Shown piece after piece: positions 50,085 through 59,237 of a stretch of 64,000 nt of DNA (its first letter is position 1; the number at the start of each line of letters is the position of its first letter). The notes beneath the pieces were generated by a model that made no database searches, was not told the origin of the DNA, and saw nothing but the letters and a program-made list of their open reading frames with translations. Source of the DNA: DASRAU01 sp035638075. Lineage in GTDB: Bacteria; Acidobacteriota; Polarisedimenticolia; Gp22-AA2. The stretch is from assembly GCA_035638075.1 (NCBI GenBank), contig DASRAU010000024.1:1-64000 (forward strand). Reading direction: 5' to 3'. The position numbers and the translations under genes were made by a program.

Positions 50085-52460
50085 GTGGACGACAAACTCC
50101 TGTCCGACCTCGAATTCGAGGCCATCCGGGAGGCCCTGCGGGCCGAAACCGCCACCCCCCTGGGAGCCCACAGGGCCGGCGTTCTGGGCCCGAGCGGTGA
50201 CCCTGCGGAGGTCGCCCGCGAGCAGGCGATCACACTCGAAGCGCTCCGCCACCTGGAGGTGAAGGGGGCGCTGCCGTTCGGGACGCTCCTCGACATCGCC
50301 CCGGTGCTCGATCGCCTGGGCGTGGACGGCCAGGAGCTCGGCGCGCGCGAGGTGCTCGACGTGCTGGCGGTGATGCGGGCCGGGCGCGACCTCCGCGCCG
50401 ACCTGGCGCCGGCGCGCGAGACCTACCCGGGCCTCTGGCGCCTGGCTTCGGATCTGCCCGACATCGGGAATCTCTTCCGCTTTCTCGACGGCAAGATCGG
50501 GCCGCAGGGAACGGTCCTCGATCACGCCAGCGACACGCTCGCGGGACTGCGCGCCGAGCTGCGGCGGGCCTCGTCGCGGCTCGACGCGGTGCTGGCGCGT
50601 GTCCTCGAAAGGCCGGAGGTCGCCAAGGCGCTCATGGACGATTTCGTGGCGCTCCGAAGCGAGCGCCACGTCATCCCGATTCGCGCCGAGAGCCGCGGCG
50701 CCGTGGCCGGCATCGTGCACGCCGTCAGCGGCAGCGGCGCGACCGTCTTCCTCGAGCCGCTCGAGACGGTCGAGCTCAACAACGAGATCGTCACGCGGCG
50801 CGAACAGGAGGCCGCCGAGGTGCGCCGCCTCCTGCGCGAGTACTCCGATCTCCTGCGCGGACGGCTGCCGGAGCTGCGCGCGCTCGCGCACGGCGTCGGC
50901 GGGCTCGACCTGGCGATGGCGCGCGCCCGGCTGGGGCGCCGCCAGAAGGCGGTCGCCGCCGGGACCTCCGAGGGGAGCGCGCTGCAGCTCGTCGCCGCGC
51001 GGCACCCGCTCGTCGAGGAGAGCCTGCGCCGCGAAGGAGGGGCGATCGTCCCGCTCGATCTCGAGCTCGGCCCGGACCAGATGGTGCTCGTGGTGTCCGG
51101 CCCCAACACCGGCGGCAAGACGGTGGCGCTGAAGACCCTCGGGCTGCTCGCCGTCATGCACCAGTCCGGGCTCCTGGTGCCGGCGCGCGAGGCGCGGCTC
51201 CCGGTCTACCGATCGATCCATCTCGACATCGGCGACCGCCAGTCGATCGCCGACCGCCTCAGCACCTTCTCGGCGCGCGTGCAGGCGATCAGCCGGATCG
51301 CCGCCACGCTGGACGCCCCGGCGCTGGTGCTCCTCGACGAGGTCGGCAGCGGGACCGATCCCGAGGAAGGCGTGGCGCTGGCGATCGCCGTCATCGATCA
51401 CTTCCGGCTGCGCGGCGCGCGCGTCCTGGCGACGACCCATCTCGAGGCGCTGAAGGCGTACGCGGCCACGACGCCCTCGTGCGGCAACGCGGCGATGCAG
51501 TTGGACGAGGCCCGGGGCACGCCGACGTACCGGCTGGCGCAGGGAGTCCCGGGACGTTCGAGCGCCCTGGAGACGGCGGAGCGGCTCGGCCTGCCGGCCG
51601 GCATCCTGGCGGAGGCGCGGGCGCGGCGCGGCGACGCCGGGCGCCTGCTCGACGACTACCTCAAGCGCCTGGAGGTCCTCACCACCGACCTCGAGGAGAA
51701 GAGCAGGGCGGCGGAGAGCGAGGCGGCGCGTCTGCGCGAGGAGCGCGCGACCTTCGAGCGCGGCCTCGAGGAGCGCGAGGCGCGCCTGCGCGAGCGCGCG
51801 GCGCGCGACATCGACAAGGTGGTCGCCGCCGCGCGCGCCGAGGGCGAGCGCTATCTCGCGGGGCTGCGCGATCGGGAGATCGCCGAGCGGCTGCGGCGCG
51901 AGGAGGATCGCCTGGCGGCGCGCCTCCGGGACACGGCGCACGAGAAGATGCTCGAGGTGACGGGCCGCACGGCCGTCCCCGCCGTTCCGGCGGCGCCGGC
52001 CCTGAACCCCGGCACCCGCGTCCGCGTGCGCGGCCTCGGTCTCGACGGTGTCGTCGAGTCGCTGCAGGGCGATCGCGTGGCGGTGGTGGCGCGCGGCAAG
52101 CGGCTGGTCGTGCCGCGGGCGGACTGCGCGCCGGAAGGAGCGCGTCCGCCCGCGGGGCCGGCTCCCCTGCCCGAGGGCATCCGCCTCGAGCGCCGCCCGG
52201 CCACGGGCGGCCCGGGCGGGGGGGCGCTCCTCGACCTGCGCGGGATCAAGGTGGAGGAGGCGCTGGCGCGTCTCGACAAGTTCCTCGACGATGCGAGCGT
52301 GGATGGGCGCGACGAGGTCCGCCTGCACCACGGGATCGGATCGGGGCGCCTGCGGCGGGCCGTGCACGAGCTGCTGCACCGCCACCCGCTGGTCGCGCGC
52401 TACGGCGCCGCGGCGGAGGACGACGGCGGCGACGGGACGACGATCGTCACGCTGCGCTGA
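50085..52460 (+). CDS. mutS2: MutS2 family DNA/ribosome-associated ATPase-nuclease
   Basis: 791 residues. GTG 50085 is chosen because AGGGG lies nine bases upstream and VDDKLLSDLEFEAIRE fits the family start; GTG 50079 adds two residues. Core/clamp helices, then the ATPase with Walker A SGPNTGGKTVALKTLG (near residue 340), LLDEVGSGTDPEEG (Walker B) and ATTHLEALKAYA. A coiled coil follows at about 540-620, a KOW-like RVRGLGLDGVVESLQGDRV segment, and a C-terminal Smr domain (LDLRGIKVEEALARLDKFL, LHHGIGSGRLRRAV). Members suppress recombination or rescue collided ribosomes. Confidence 0.95.
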   Translation: MDDKLLSDLEFEAIREALRAETATPLGAHRAGVLGPSGDPAEVAREQAITLEALRHLEVKGALPFGTLLDIAPVLDRLGVDGQELGAREVLDVLAVMRAGRDLRADLAPARETYPGLWRLASDLPDIGNLFRFLDGKIGPQGTVLDHASDTLAGLRAELRRASSRLDAVLARVLERPEVAKALMDDFVALRSERHVIPIRAESRGAVAGIVHAVSGSGATVFLEPLETVELNNEIVTRREQEAAEVRRLLREYSDLLRGRLPELRALAHGVGGLDLAMARARLGRRQKAVAAGTSEGSALQLVAARHPLVEESLRREGGAIVPLDLELGPDQMVLVVSGPNTGGKTVALKTLGLLAVMHQSGLLVPAREARLPVYRSIHLDIGDRQSIADRLSTFSARVQAISRIAATLDAPALVLLDEVGSGTDPEEGVALAIAVIDHFRLRGARVLATTHLEALKAYAATTPSCGNAAMQLDEARGTPTYRLAQGVPGRSSALETAERLGLPAGILAEARARRGDAGRLLDDYLKRLEVLTTDLEEKSRAAESEAARLREERATFERGLEEREARLRERAARDIDKVVAAARAEGERYLAGLRDREIAERLRREEDRLAARLRDTAHEKMLEVTGRTAVPAVPAAPALNPGTRVRVRGLGLDGVVESLQGDRVAVVARGKRLVVPRADCAPEGARPPAGPAPLPEGIRLERRPATGGPGGGALLDLRGIKVEEALARLDKFLDDASVDGRDEVRLHHGIGSGRLRRAVHELLHRHPLVARYGAAAEDDGGDGTTIVTLR

Positions 52461-52505
52461 CGCGCCGGGCCACCTCAGGTCGCGGCGCTGTCGGCGGGAG
52501 CAACC

Positions 52506-53348
52506 TCAGCGCAGGTTCCAGTACGGATCGGGCCCGTCCGCCGTCCCTCCCTCGAGGAGGGCGTCCGCGGCCTGCGGGATCGCGGCGCTCATCGACCAGC
52601 CGCGCGCCCCGGCCGGCGTGCGCTCCATCGCCACGACGCGATAATGCCCCGGCGCCAGCCCGGCGATCTCGAAGCGGCCCGCGGCGTCGGAGACCGTGCG
52701 CGCGACGGCCCGGCCGGAGAAGAACGACTCCGCCTGCGCGCGGCACGCGGCGAGCTTGTCGGCGCGCTCGCGCTGCGCCGCCGCCATGGCCGACTTGGCG
52801 CGATCGTTTCTCTGCGCCGCTTCCTTGAAGTTGGAGCTGGAGTTCAGCGACGCCTGCACGTCCGCGTCGAGCTTCGCCAGGCGCTGATCGATCCCGGCCA
52901 GCGCGGCGCGGCACGGCTCCCCCAGGGCGCGATGCGCCGCATCGGTTCCGTCCGGATCGAGGAGGAAGAGCACCGCCAGTCCCCCGCCGACCGTCGCCGG
53001 CTCCATCCCCGGCCGCGGCGTCAGGAGTCCGCGCAGGGTCGTCGTGGAGGTCATGGTGCCGGTCGATGCCGCGGGTGCCGGCGAGCCCATCGCGGCTCCG
53101 GAGGGCCCGGCTGCTCCGGCGCCCGAAGGGAGCGGCCCGCCGTCGTGGACCCACCCCTCGATCCGGATGTGCCGCCAGCCGTCGCGCTCCTCGATCACCT
53201 GGATCGCGGCGTCCCTGCGGAACTCGCCGAGCCAGGCCCCCCGCGGCGCATCGAAGAGCACGAGCCCCGCCTCGTCCGCCGCCAGCACCGCCGCTCCCAG
53301 GACGAGGCCGACTCCCAGGAGCATCGCCCCCTTCTTCCATGCCCGCAT
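52506..53348 (-). CDS. exported protein with carboxypeptidase-regulatory-like C-terminal segment
   Basis: 280 residues from ATG 53348 with GGGAGG seven bases upstream. Signal peptide (MLLGVGLVLGAAVLA). Residues 28-70 look SH3-like (EFRRDAAIQVIEERDGWRHI, then IEGWVHDGG). An Ala/Ser/Gly linker, then a helical segment of about 55 residues (DADVQASLNSSSNFKEAAQR). A beta segment ends it (SDAAGRFEIAGLAPGHYRVV), like carboxypeptidase-regulatory domains. Function unknown; 24 bases separate it from the gene upstream, so they are probably one operon. Confidence 0.75.
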   Translation of the reverse strand: MRAWKKGAMLLGVGLVLGAAVLAADEAGLVLFDAPRGAWLGEFRRDAAIQVIEERDGWRHIRIEGWVHDGGPLPSGAGAAGPSGAAMGSPAPAASTGTMTSTTTLRGLLTPRPGMEPATVGGGLAVLFLLDPDGTDAAHRALGEPCRAALAGIDQRLAKLDADVQASLNSSSNFKEAAQRNDRAKSAMAAAQRERADKLAACRAQAESFFSGRAVARTVSDAAGRFEIAGLAPGHYRVVAMERTPAGARGWSMSAAIPQAADALLEGGTADGPDPYWNLR

Positions 53349-53372
53349 CACGTGTCCTCCCGTCCTTGCCGA

Positions 53373-54263
53373 TCAGAAATGGAACGCCACCCAGGCCAGT
53401 CCGCGGATGGCGCCGGCGTCCCGTCCCCAGCCGTCGCCGATTCCGCCGCGCACCCGGAGATTCTGCGTGGGATGCCAGTCCAGGCCCACGACACCCCGCC
53501 CGCGCTCCTCCTCGCCCTCGAATCGCGCCCCTTCGAAATCGATCTCGGCGGTCAGGTTCCAGAGTCGCGACAGGAACACCACCGACCCGAAGGAGCCGGT
53601 GGCGAAGGTCTCCCCCTCGGCCCCGGTCTCGTAGCGCGCGTCGCCGCTCTTCCCGAGGCCCAGGTGCCCGATGAGGGCGGCCTTCCGCCAGGCGCCTCTG
53701 AAAGCGACGAAGCCGCGCCCTTCGTAGGCGCCGGACGTCAGCCCCGAATCATCGGACGCAGCCGGAAGCGAGAAGCGCGCCCCGATCGCCAGGTCGCACG
53801 CGCCGCGCAGGAGGCGGTATTTGCCGAAGATCTGCGGGTCGGAGGCGCCGGTGTGCGCGAACTCCGTCGGCACGTCCGTGCCGAACAGCGTCGCCCCCGC
53901 CTCCCGCCCGCGACGCAGCAGTCCCAGGTCGACTCCCGCCTCCACGTCGCGGCCGTAGCGGAAGGCGGCGCGCAGGCGCATCGCCAGGTCGTCCCCCTCG
54001 TCCGAGCCGCGCCCCTCGGCGCCGATCTCGATCCACATCTTGTCGATCAGCGCGCCGTCCTCGACGAAGGAGTCGAGCAGCCGATCGTCCCCGCCGGGAA
54101 GACCTGCGGCGGAAGCCTCTGCCACGGCGCAGAGCGCCGCCGCCGCGAGCAGCACGCAGCGCCGATACCGGATTCGGGATCGTCGTCGAGCGACGCGGCG
54201 GCCCGCTGCCGCATGGCTTGCTTCGGCGGGACCGGTCCCTATATTCGCGACCGGACCCGGCAT
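53373..54263 (-). CDS. exported beta-barrel-like protein of unknown function
   Basis: 296 residues from ATG 54263. A basic stretch (RRRSRIRYRR) precedes the hydrophobic core CVLLAAAALCAVAEASA; GTG 54155 is an alternative start that would lose it. The mature part is strand-rich with alternating polar and hydrophobic residues (MWIEIGAEGRGSDEGDDLAM; LGLGKSGDARYETGAEGETF) and ends in LAWVAFHF, a terminal aromatic. An outer-membrane barrel of 10-14 strands is plausible. Not recognised as a named family. Confidence 0.7.
   Translation of the reverse strand: MPGPVANIGTGPAEASHAAAGRRVARRRSRIRYRRCVLLAAAALCAVAEASAAGLPGGDDRLLDSFVEDGALIDKMWIEIGAEGRGSDEGDDLAMRLRAAFRYGRDVEAGVDLGLLRRGREAGATLFGTDVPTEFAHTGASDPQIFGKYRLLRGACDLAIGARFSLPAASDDSGLTSGAYEGRGFVAFRGAWRKAALIGHLGLGKSGDARYETGAEGETFATGSFGSVVFLSRLWNLTAEIDFEGARFEGEEERGRGVVGLDWHPTQNLRVRGGIGDGWGRDAGAIRGLAWVAFHF
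54218..54245 (+). promoter_or_regulatory. possible + strand promoter inside the 5' end of a minus-strand gene
   Basis: TTGCTT at 54218-54223 and TATATT at 54240-54245, 16-base spacer, the same form as several good promoters here. It faces the small reading frame at 54288. Confidence 0.4.
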
Positions 54264-54287
54264 GCGGGAAAAAACGACGGCACGGCG

Positions 54288-54455
54288 GTGACGAAAGCGC
54301 ATCTCATCCGGACGATTCGCCGCGAGTGCGACCGGCGGATGCGGCACGGCGGCGACTGCGCCTGCCGGCCGCGGCGGTCCCCCGCCGCGGGGGGCGGGCT
54401 GACGAAACGAAGCCGGCCGCGCTGTCCGAAGCACCCGCGCTCCCTGCGCGGCTGA
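54288..54455 (+). CDS. possible small Cys/Arg-rich protein
   Basis: 55 codons from GTG 54288 (VTKAHLIRTIRRECDRRMRH onward) with four cysteines, CxC and CPKH, and many arginines. It follows a promoter-like sequence by 43 bases. It lacks a clear ribosome site, and codon use at third positions is not strongly typical. It also overlaps a 9-base inverted repeat near 54377-54398. It may equally be a non-coding transcript or nothing. Confidence 0.25.
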   Translation: MTKAHLIRTIRRECDRRMRHGGDCACRPRRSPAAGGGLTKRSRPRCPKHPRSLRG

Positions 54456-54490
54456 TCGCGCGCGGAAGCGCGCCCTGACCACCTCGGGTC

Positions 54491-55174
54491 TTAGTGATCG
54501 TCCTTGCGATCGAGGGGCGGGAAACCCGCCGCCCAGGCGGACGAAGCCGCGGAGGAGGCGGTCGCGCCGGTCGCGGCCGCGGCGGCCGGACGTTCGCTCT
54601 CGAGGAGCAGCTCGTGCAGCGCCGGCCTTTCCTGAGTCGCGGCGGTGCCGGGGCGCCGCAGGCGCTCCTCGAGCACCGCCGTCTCGATGCGCCGCTCCTC
54701 GAGCGCGATCTCCGCCTCGCGCAGGCGCTTGCGCAGGAGACCGATCTCCTTGAGCGCCCGCTGGCGCAGCGCCTGGTAGCGCTCCTGGTGCCGCCGGATC
54801 TCCTCCGACTTGGCCTCGGAGTCGGCCTTGAACTCGAGGAGCTTCTGCCCGCCCGCGCGGATCATTCCGTACTGCACGAGGATCTGCTCGTGCTTCATGA
54901 GCAGCTCGTTGTACAGCGACACCGGGACCACGTCCTGGGGCACGCGCGCCACCGGGGCAGGCCCGGATCGCACCAGCGCCTCCGAAGGAGTCTCGGCGGG
55001 ATCGGCGGGAGTGAAGCCGAGCGCCAGCAGATCCTCGCGGCGGATCTTGTATTCCTCGCCGAACTTCCCTTCTTCCTTGGCGGCGGGAAGCCGGCCGGAT
55101 CGGATGTAGCGGCGCAGGGTGGCGGGCGTGCGGCCGATGAGCCGCGACGCTTCGCGGATCGTCAGATCACTCAT
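54491..55174 (-). CDS. helix-turn-helix protein with coiled-coil C-terminus
   Basis: 227 residues from ATG 55174, behind GGAGGAG. N-terminal MerR/excisionase-type winged helix (LTIREASRLIGRTPATLRRY, IRSGRLPAAKEEGKFGEEYK) at residues 1-60. A Pro-rich linker, then a coiled coil at about 100-190 (EEIRRHQERYQALRQRALKE) and an Ala-rich tail. Likely a DNA-binding protein that oligomerises through the coiled coil. No phage or transposon genes surround it, so an excisionase role is unlikely. Confidence 0.8.
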   Translation of the reverse strand: MSDLTIREASRLIGRTPATLRRYIRSGRLPAAKEEGKFGEEYKIRREDLLALGFTPADPAETPSEALVRSGPAPVARVPQDVVPVSLYNELLMKHEQILVQYGMIRAGGQKLLEFKADSEAKSEEIRRHQERYQALRQRALKEIGLLRKRLREAEIALEERRIETAVLEERLRRPGTAATQERPALHELLLESERPAAAAATGATASSAASSAWAAGFPPLDRKDDH

Positions 55175-55303
55175 CCATCTCCTCCGGAAGTTCCGACGGC
55201 CGCAGGACACGCGGCGCGTCCGCGACGAGGCTCCGGCGTTATATCAGAACGACGCCCGGCAAGGAAGGGGTTGAAAGGTCCGTCCTTCCGTTCCGCCGTC
55301 TCC

Positions 55304-55999
55304 TCAAGGCATTCCCCGGACGAGGACGATCAGCCCGATCGCCGCGATGACGAGCCCGCTCAGGAGATCGCCGAAGCGCGTGAAGAAACCGAGATCGACG
55401 CGCTCGAGGCCCCGGCGCGCGACGATGGCGACGACGAGCATGGTGGCGATGGTGCAGAGGGCGAAGCCGCCCGCCGCCGCGGCCGCGGTCCCCCACCCTT
55501 CCGCCGCCGACGCGAACAGGATCGGCTGCAGGAGGACGCACGGGCTGATGCCGATGATCGCCACGAGCGCGCCGGCCGAGGCGCTTCGGCCCGAGAGACG
55601 CGACAGGAGATGTCCATGCGCATGCAGCGATCCGAGCGCCCCGTCGCCGTGCGTGTGCCCCGGCGCGTGGGCGCGCGCTTCGCGCCGGTGCGCCCACAGT
55701 CCGTAGGCGATCCCGAACAGCGCGAGAAGCCCGCCGGCGAGCGGCTCGAGCGACGCACCCGCGCGCGCCGCCGCCGCCCGTCCGACGGCGCTCCCCGCGA
55801 ACGCCAGGACGGCGCCGAGCACGAGCGACACCGTCACGTGCAGCACCCCGGTGAGCCCGACCAGCCCCACGAGCCGGCGCTCGCTCCAGCCCTCGGTCCG
55901 CGCCAGGATCGCGAACGGCAGCCAGTGATCGGGGATGAGCGCGTGGATGACGGCGGTGGCGCAGGCCGACACGACGAGAAGGACCGGTGTGCTCGTCAC
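55304..55999 (-). CDS. NicO/UreH-like membrane transporter with His-rich loop
   Basis: 231 residues from GTG 55999. Six predicted transmembrane helices. The first contains HALIPDHWLPFAIL, close to the HxxxxDH nickel/cobalt site of the NicO and UreH families. The central cytoplasmic loop is His-rich (REARAHAPGHTHGDGA then SLHAHGHLL), as in metal exporters such as RcnA. Later helices have GISPCVLLQPILFASA. Probable transition-metal transporter, direction unknown. No urease or hydrogenase gene is in view. Confidence 0.78.
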   Translation of the reverse strand: MTSTPVLLVVSACATAVIHALIPDHWLPFAILARTEGWSERRLVGLVGLTGVLHVTVSLVLGAVLAFAGSAVGRAAAARAGASLEPLAGGLLALFGIAYGLWAHRREARAHAPGHTHGDGALGSLHAHGHLLSRLSGRSASAGALVAIIGISPCVLLQPILFASAAEGWGTAAAAAGGFALCTIATMLVVAIVARRGLERVDLGFFTRFGDLLSGLVIAAIGLIVLVRGMP

Positions 56000-56144
56000 G
56001 GGGTTTCTGCGCCTGGGGAACCCGGCGGGCGCCGGCGCGGCGGCGGATGTTAGCACACCCGTTTTCGGCGCAGTCGGCGTCAGAAATCCGACGTGCCGGC
56101 GGCCTGCCGGCGCGGGGAACGATCCGCTCAAAGCCTTGTCCCGA

Positions 56145-56173
56145 TTGCCTTGCCGGGGATCCGGCCGTATATG
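56145..56173 (+). promoter_or_regulatory. promoter abutting the start codon at 56181
   Basis: TTGCCT at 56145-56150 and TATATG at 56168-56173 with a 17-base spacer. The -10 ends seven bases before the ATG, so the mRNA may be leaderless, although GGGAG is also present at 56173-56177. Confidence 0.55.
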
Positions 56174-56180
56174 GGAGCGC

Positions 56181-56876
56181 ATGTCCAAAGGCATCTTCGC
56201 CAGGCCCTGGGCGGCGGCCGCCCTCCTGGCGGGTTTCACCACGTCGCTCGCGCACGCCGACCCGGGTGCTCACCAGCCCGGAGCCCGCGCCGGAGGCCCC
56301 CGCATCGACTGGAGCGCGCGCCTCGGATCGTTCGACCTCAGGCTCGACGATCGCCTGCGCCGCGAAGCGCGCCGTTTTCCGGACCTGACGGGACCGCGGG
56401 GGGCTCCGGGTCCTGACCTCGAGACCGAGGCGGACGAGGGAACGCGCGCCGCGCGAGGCCGGCGCGTCGAGCGGCTGCTGACGCGCGCCATCCGCGGAGC
56501 GCTCGACGATCAGATCTCCGAACGGGCGCGGGAATCAGGGGCGCTGGCCGGTCTCTTCCGGCTGCTCGACGGCCGCGAGGATGCCAAGCCCGAGGGAGCC
56601 TCGGCATCGGGCCGGCTCGCCGCGGGCGCTGGAACGGCCGCGGCGCCCGAACCGTCCTCGATGAGCTTCCGCGTGCGGCTCGACGCCCACCCGCGCCTGC
56701 AATGGCGCACCCGCGTCGGAGCGTTCACCGGATCGGTCGAGGTCCCGGTGCTCGATCCCGAGCTGCGCTTCGGGCTCGAACATCCGCTCGGATCCTCGGG
56801 CCGCGCGGCGCTGGCGGGGGGACACTCCTCCGATCGCGGCGGCTGGGCCTCCCTCGCCCTGAACTTCTCCTTCTGA
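56181..56876 (+). CDS. exported protein of unknown function
   Basis: 231 residues from ATG 56181. Signal peptide (PWAAAALLAGFTTSLAHA), then an Arg/Asp-rich region predicted helical (residues 45-120) and a C-terminal strand-rich part (FRVRLDAHPRLQWRTRVGAF, LRFGLEHPLG) ending in LALNFSF. The terminal aromatic residue suggests an outer-membrane or surface beta domain. No family recognised. It converges on pabB. Confidence 0.65.
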   Translation: MSKGIFARPWAAAALLAGFTTSLAHADPGAHQPGARAGGPRIDWSARLGSFDLRLDDRLRREARRFPDLTGPRGAPGPDLETEADEGTRAARGRRVERLLTRAIRGALDDQISERARESGALAGLFRLLDGREDAKPEGASASGRLAAGAGTAAAPEPSSMSFRVRLDAHPRLQWRTRVGAFTGSVEVPVLDPELRFGLEHPLGSSGRAALAGGHSSDRGGWASLALNFSF

Positions 56877-56886
56877 TCGTCCCTTC

Positions 56887-58362
56887 CTAGATGGCTTCGC
56901 GGTCGAGCCGCGCGTCGAGCACGTCGAGAAGCGCGCGGGCCTTGTCGAGCGTCTCGAGCCATTCGCGCTCGGGGTCGGAGTCGGCGACGATCCCTCCGCC
57001 GACGCGGACATGCGCCCGGCCTCCGCCGCAGAAAAGCGTGCGGATGACGATGTTGAAGTCGCAGGAGCCGTCGCACGAGAGGAAGCCGATGGCGCCCGAA
57101 TAGGGCCCCCGCTCCTCCTCCTCCAGGGCGGCGATCGCCTGCATCGCGGCCACCTTCGGCGCGCCGGTCATCGACCCGCCCGGGAACAGGGCGCGCAGCA
57201 GGTCGAAGCGGTCGCGGTCCGGAAGGAGCCGCCCCCGGACGGTCGTCACCAGGTGATGGACGGTGGCGAACGACTCCAGCCGGCACAGCGCCTCGACCAC
57301 GACACTTCCCGGTCGACACACGCGCCCGAGGTCGTTGCGCACGAGATCCGCGATCATGACGTTCTCGGCCCGGTCCTTCACGCTCGTGCGCAGGTCGTCG
57401 GCGTGGAGCAGATCCTCCTCGGGGAAGGCGCCGCGCGGCCGCGTGCCCTTGATCGGGCTGCTGCGCGCCACGTCTCCCCGCAGCTCGACGAACCGTTCCG
57501 GCGACGCGCTCAGGATCTGCCAGTCCCCGGCGTCGAGCCAGGCGGAGAAGGGAGCGGGGTTGTCGCGCATCAGGCGCTCGAACAGCTCGAACGGCGCGGC
57601 GGCGAGGGGCGCGCTGATGCGGTGCGACAGGTTCACCTGGTACAGATCCCCGCGCGCGATGCGGCCGAGCACGTCGCGCACCGCCGCTTCGTAGGCCGAC
57701 CGGGGGGTTCCCGTGCGCGCCACCCGCGGGACCGCGGCGGCGACCGCACGCGACGGTGTCCCGCCCGCGGCCGCGCCAACCGTGTCCGGCCTGCCGCCGG
57801 CCGCCGCCGCGACCATGCGGCGCAGCATCTCCGCGCGTGCCGGGTCATCGCTCCCGGGCAGGCGGACGGATCGCAGCGTCCGCGCGGCGTGATCGAACAG
57901 CAGCGCAGAGTCGTAGACCGCGAACCAGGCGTCCGGGAGGTCGAGCGGCTCGGGGCGGCCGCGATCCAGGCGCTCGACGGCGCCGCGCAGGCCGTAGCCG
58001 AGGTACCCGATCGCGCCGCCCGCGAACGGCAGCCCGCCCGGCGACTGCGTCGGCGGCAGGAGCCCGCGCAGGGCCGCAAAGGGATCGGCGGTTTCGAGGC
58101 GCCACGGCTTCGCTTCGCCCGTGCCGGCTGAAGTCACGGAGATCTCCGCGCCGCGCACCGCGATCTCCGCGACCGGATCCCACGCGAGGATCGAATGCCG
58201 CGCCTCCGGGTGCCTGTCGGCGAGCCCGCTGTAAAGAAGGGCGGGGCTGCGCCTCGAGCGGACCAGGGCGAGAGCGCGGATCGGATCGATCCACCCGGGG
58301 ACCGTCTCGACGCGCGCCGGTCCCGCCGGCAGGAGCGGCGCGCCGGTCCGCGTCAGGCGCAT
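56887..58362 (-). CDS. pabB: aminodeoxychorismate synthase component I
   Basis: Chorismate plus ammonia to 4-amino-4-deoxychorismate, for folate. 491 residues from ATG 58362. Chorismate-binding core with GDLYQVNLSHRISAPL, SASPERFVELRG, SSPIKGTRPRGAFPEEDLLH (PIKGT distinguishes PabB from TrpE) and RAENVMIADLVRNDLGRV. The C-terminal GGGIVADSDPEREWLETL is conserved. It overlaps pabC by 10 bases. No amidotransferase PabA is in the window. Confidence 0.94.
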   Translation of the reverse strand: MRLTRTGAPLLPAGPARVETVPGWIDPIRALALVRSRRSPALLYSGLADRHPEARHSILAWDPVAEIAVRGAEISVTSAGTGEAKPWRLETADPFAALRGLLPPTQSPGGLPFAGGAIGYLGYGLRGAVERLDRGRPEPLDLPDAWFAVYDSALLFDHAARTLRSVRLPGSDDPARAEMLRRMVAAAAGGRPDTVGAAAGGTPSRAVAAAVPRVARTGTPRSAYEAAVRDVLGRIARGDLYQVNLSHRISAPLAAAPFELFERLMRDNPAPFSAWLDAGDWQILSASPERFVELRGDVARSSPIKGTRPRGAFPEEDLLHADDLRTSVKDRAENVMIADLVRNDLGRVCRPGSVVVEALCRLESFATVHHLVTTVRGRLLPDRDRFDLLRALFPGGSMTGAPKVAAMQAIAALEEEERGPYSGAIGFLSCDGSCDFNIVIRTLFCGGGRAHVRVGGGIVADSDPEREWLETLDKARALLDVLDARLDREAI

Positions 58363-59213
58363 TCGCGCCGCACCTGCTCGCGGTAACCGGCGAGCAGCGT
58401 GGCGCTCCGTGGCCCGGGCCTGCCCCCACCGGCGGGGCGGCCGTCCACGCGCGTCACCGGCAGGACCTCCCACGAGGTGTTGGTCAGGAAGATCTCGTCC
58501 GCCGAGAACAGGAGCGCCACCGGGAGAGGACGCTCCTCCACCGGGAGACCGGCGGCGTGCGCCGCTTCGAGCACGACCGCGCGGGTGACGCCCGGAAGCG
58601 CCGCCCCGTCCGAGGCCGGCGTCAGCAGGCGCCCGCTCTCGACGAGGAAGATGTTGCTCGTCGTCCCCTCGGTCAGGTGGCCGGCGGCGTCGAGGAGGGC
58701 CGCCTCGAACGCTCCCGCCCGCGCCGCCTCGCGCCGGGCGAGGACGGCGGAGAGCCGGCTCGTGGTCTTGATCGCGGGATCCAGCACCGCCGCCGGCACG
58801 GCCTGCCGGCCCACGACCGCGAGACCCACTCCTTCCTCGTAAAGACGCGGGTCGAGACCGGTGAACGGGGCGGCGGTGATGATGCGCGTCGGCGGGCCCG
58901 ACGCGTGGACGTAATCGCCCGGGCGGCCGGCGCCGCGCGTCAGCGTCAGGCGCAGGCGCGCGTCGCGAAGACCGTTCGCTGCGAGCGTCTCGCGGAGCTG
59001 CCCGGCGAAGACCAATCGATCCGGCAGCCCCTCGAACTCGGCCAGGGAGGCCGAGCGTTCCAGGCGATCGAGGTGCGCCTCGAGACGGAAGATCCGTCCG
59101 TGGACGGCGCGCATCGACTCGAAGACGCCGTCGCCGTAGAGGAGGCCGCGATCGAAGACCGGGATGCGGGCGTCCGCCTCCTCCACGAGGCGTCCGTCGA
59201 GATGGACCAGCAC
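58353..59213 (-). CDS. pabC: aminodeoxychorismate lyase (class IV aminotransferase fold)
   Basis: Splits aminodeoxychorismate to 4-aminobenzoate and pyruvate, PLP dependent. 286 residues from GTG 59213. Markers: VFDRGLLYGDGVFESMRAVH, PLP lysine in LDPAIKTTSRLSAVLARREA, and AAGHLTEGTTSNIFLV with the glutamate. D-amino-acid or branched-chain transaminase activity cannot be excluded on sequence, but the overlap with pabB favours lyase. Confidence 0.9.
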   Translation of the reverse strand: MLVHLDGRLVEEADARIPVFDRGLLYGDGVFESMRAVHGRIFRLEAHLDRLERSASLAEFEGLPDRLVFAGQLRETLAANGLRDARLRLTLTRGAGRPGDYVHASGPPTRIITAAPFTGLDPRLYEEGVGLAVVGRQAVPAAVLDPAIKTTSRLSAVLARREAARAGAFEAALLDAAGHLTEGTTSNIFLVESGRLLTPASDGAALPGVTRAVVLEAAHAAGLPVEERPLPVALLFSADEIFLTNTSWEVLPVTRVDGRPAGGGRPGPRSATLLAGYREQVRRECA

Positions 59214-59237
59214 CGGCGGTCCGGGGGAAGCCCGGGG

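Noticed and set aside
54491..55174. Excisionase-type HTH as a sign of an integrated element
   Set aside because: No integrase, repeats, att-like duplications, tRNA or phage genes occur nearby, and the protein has a long coiled coil, so a chromosomal regulator or structural DNA-binding protein is more likely.
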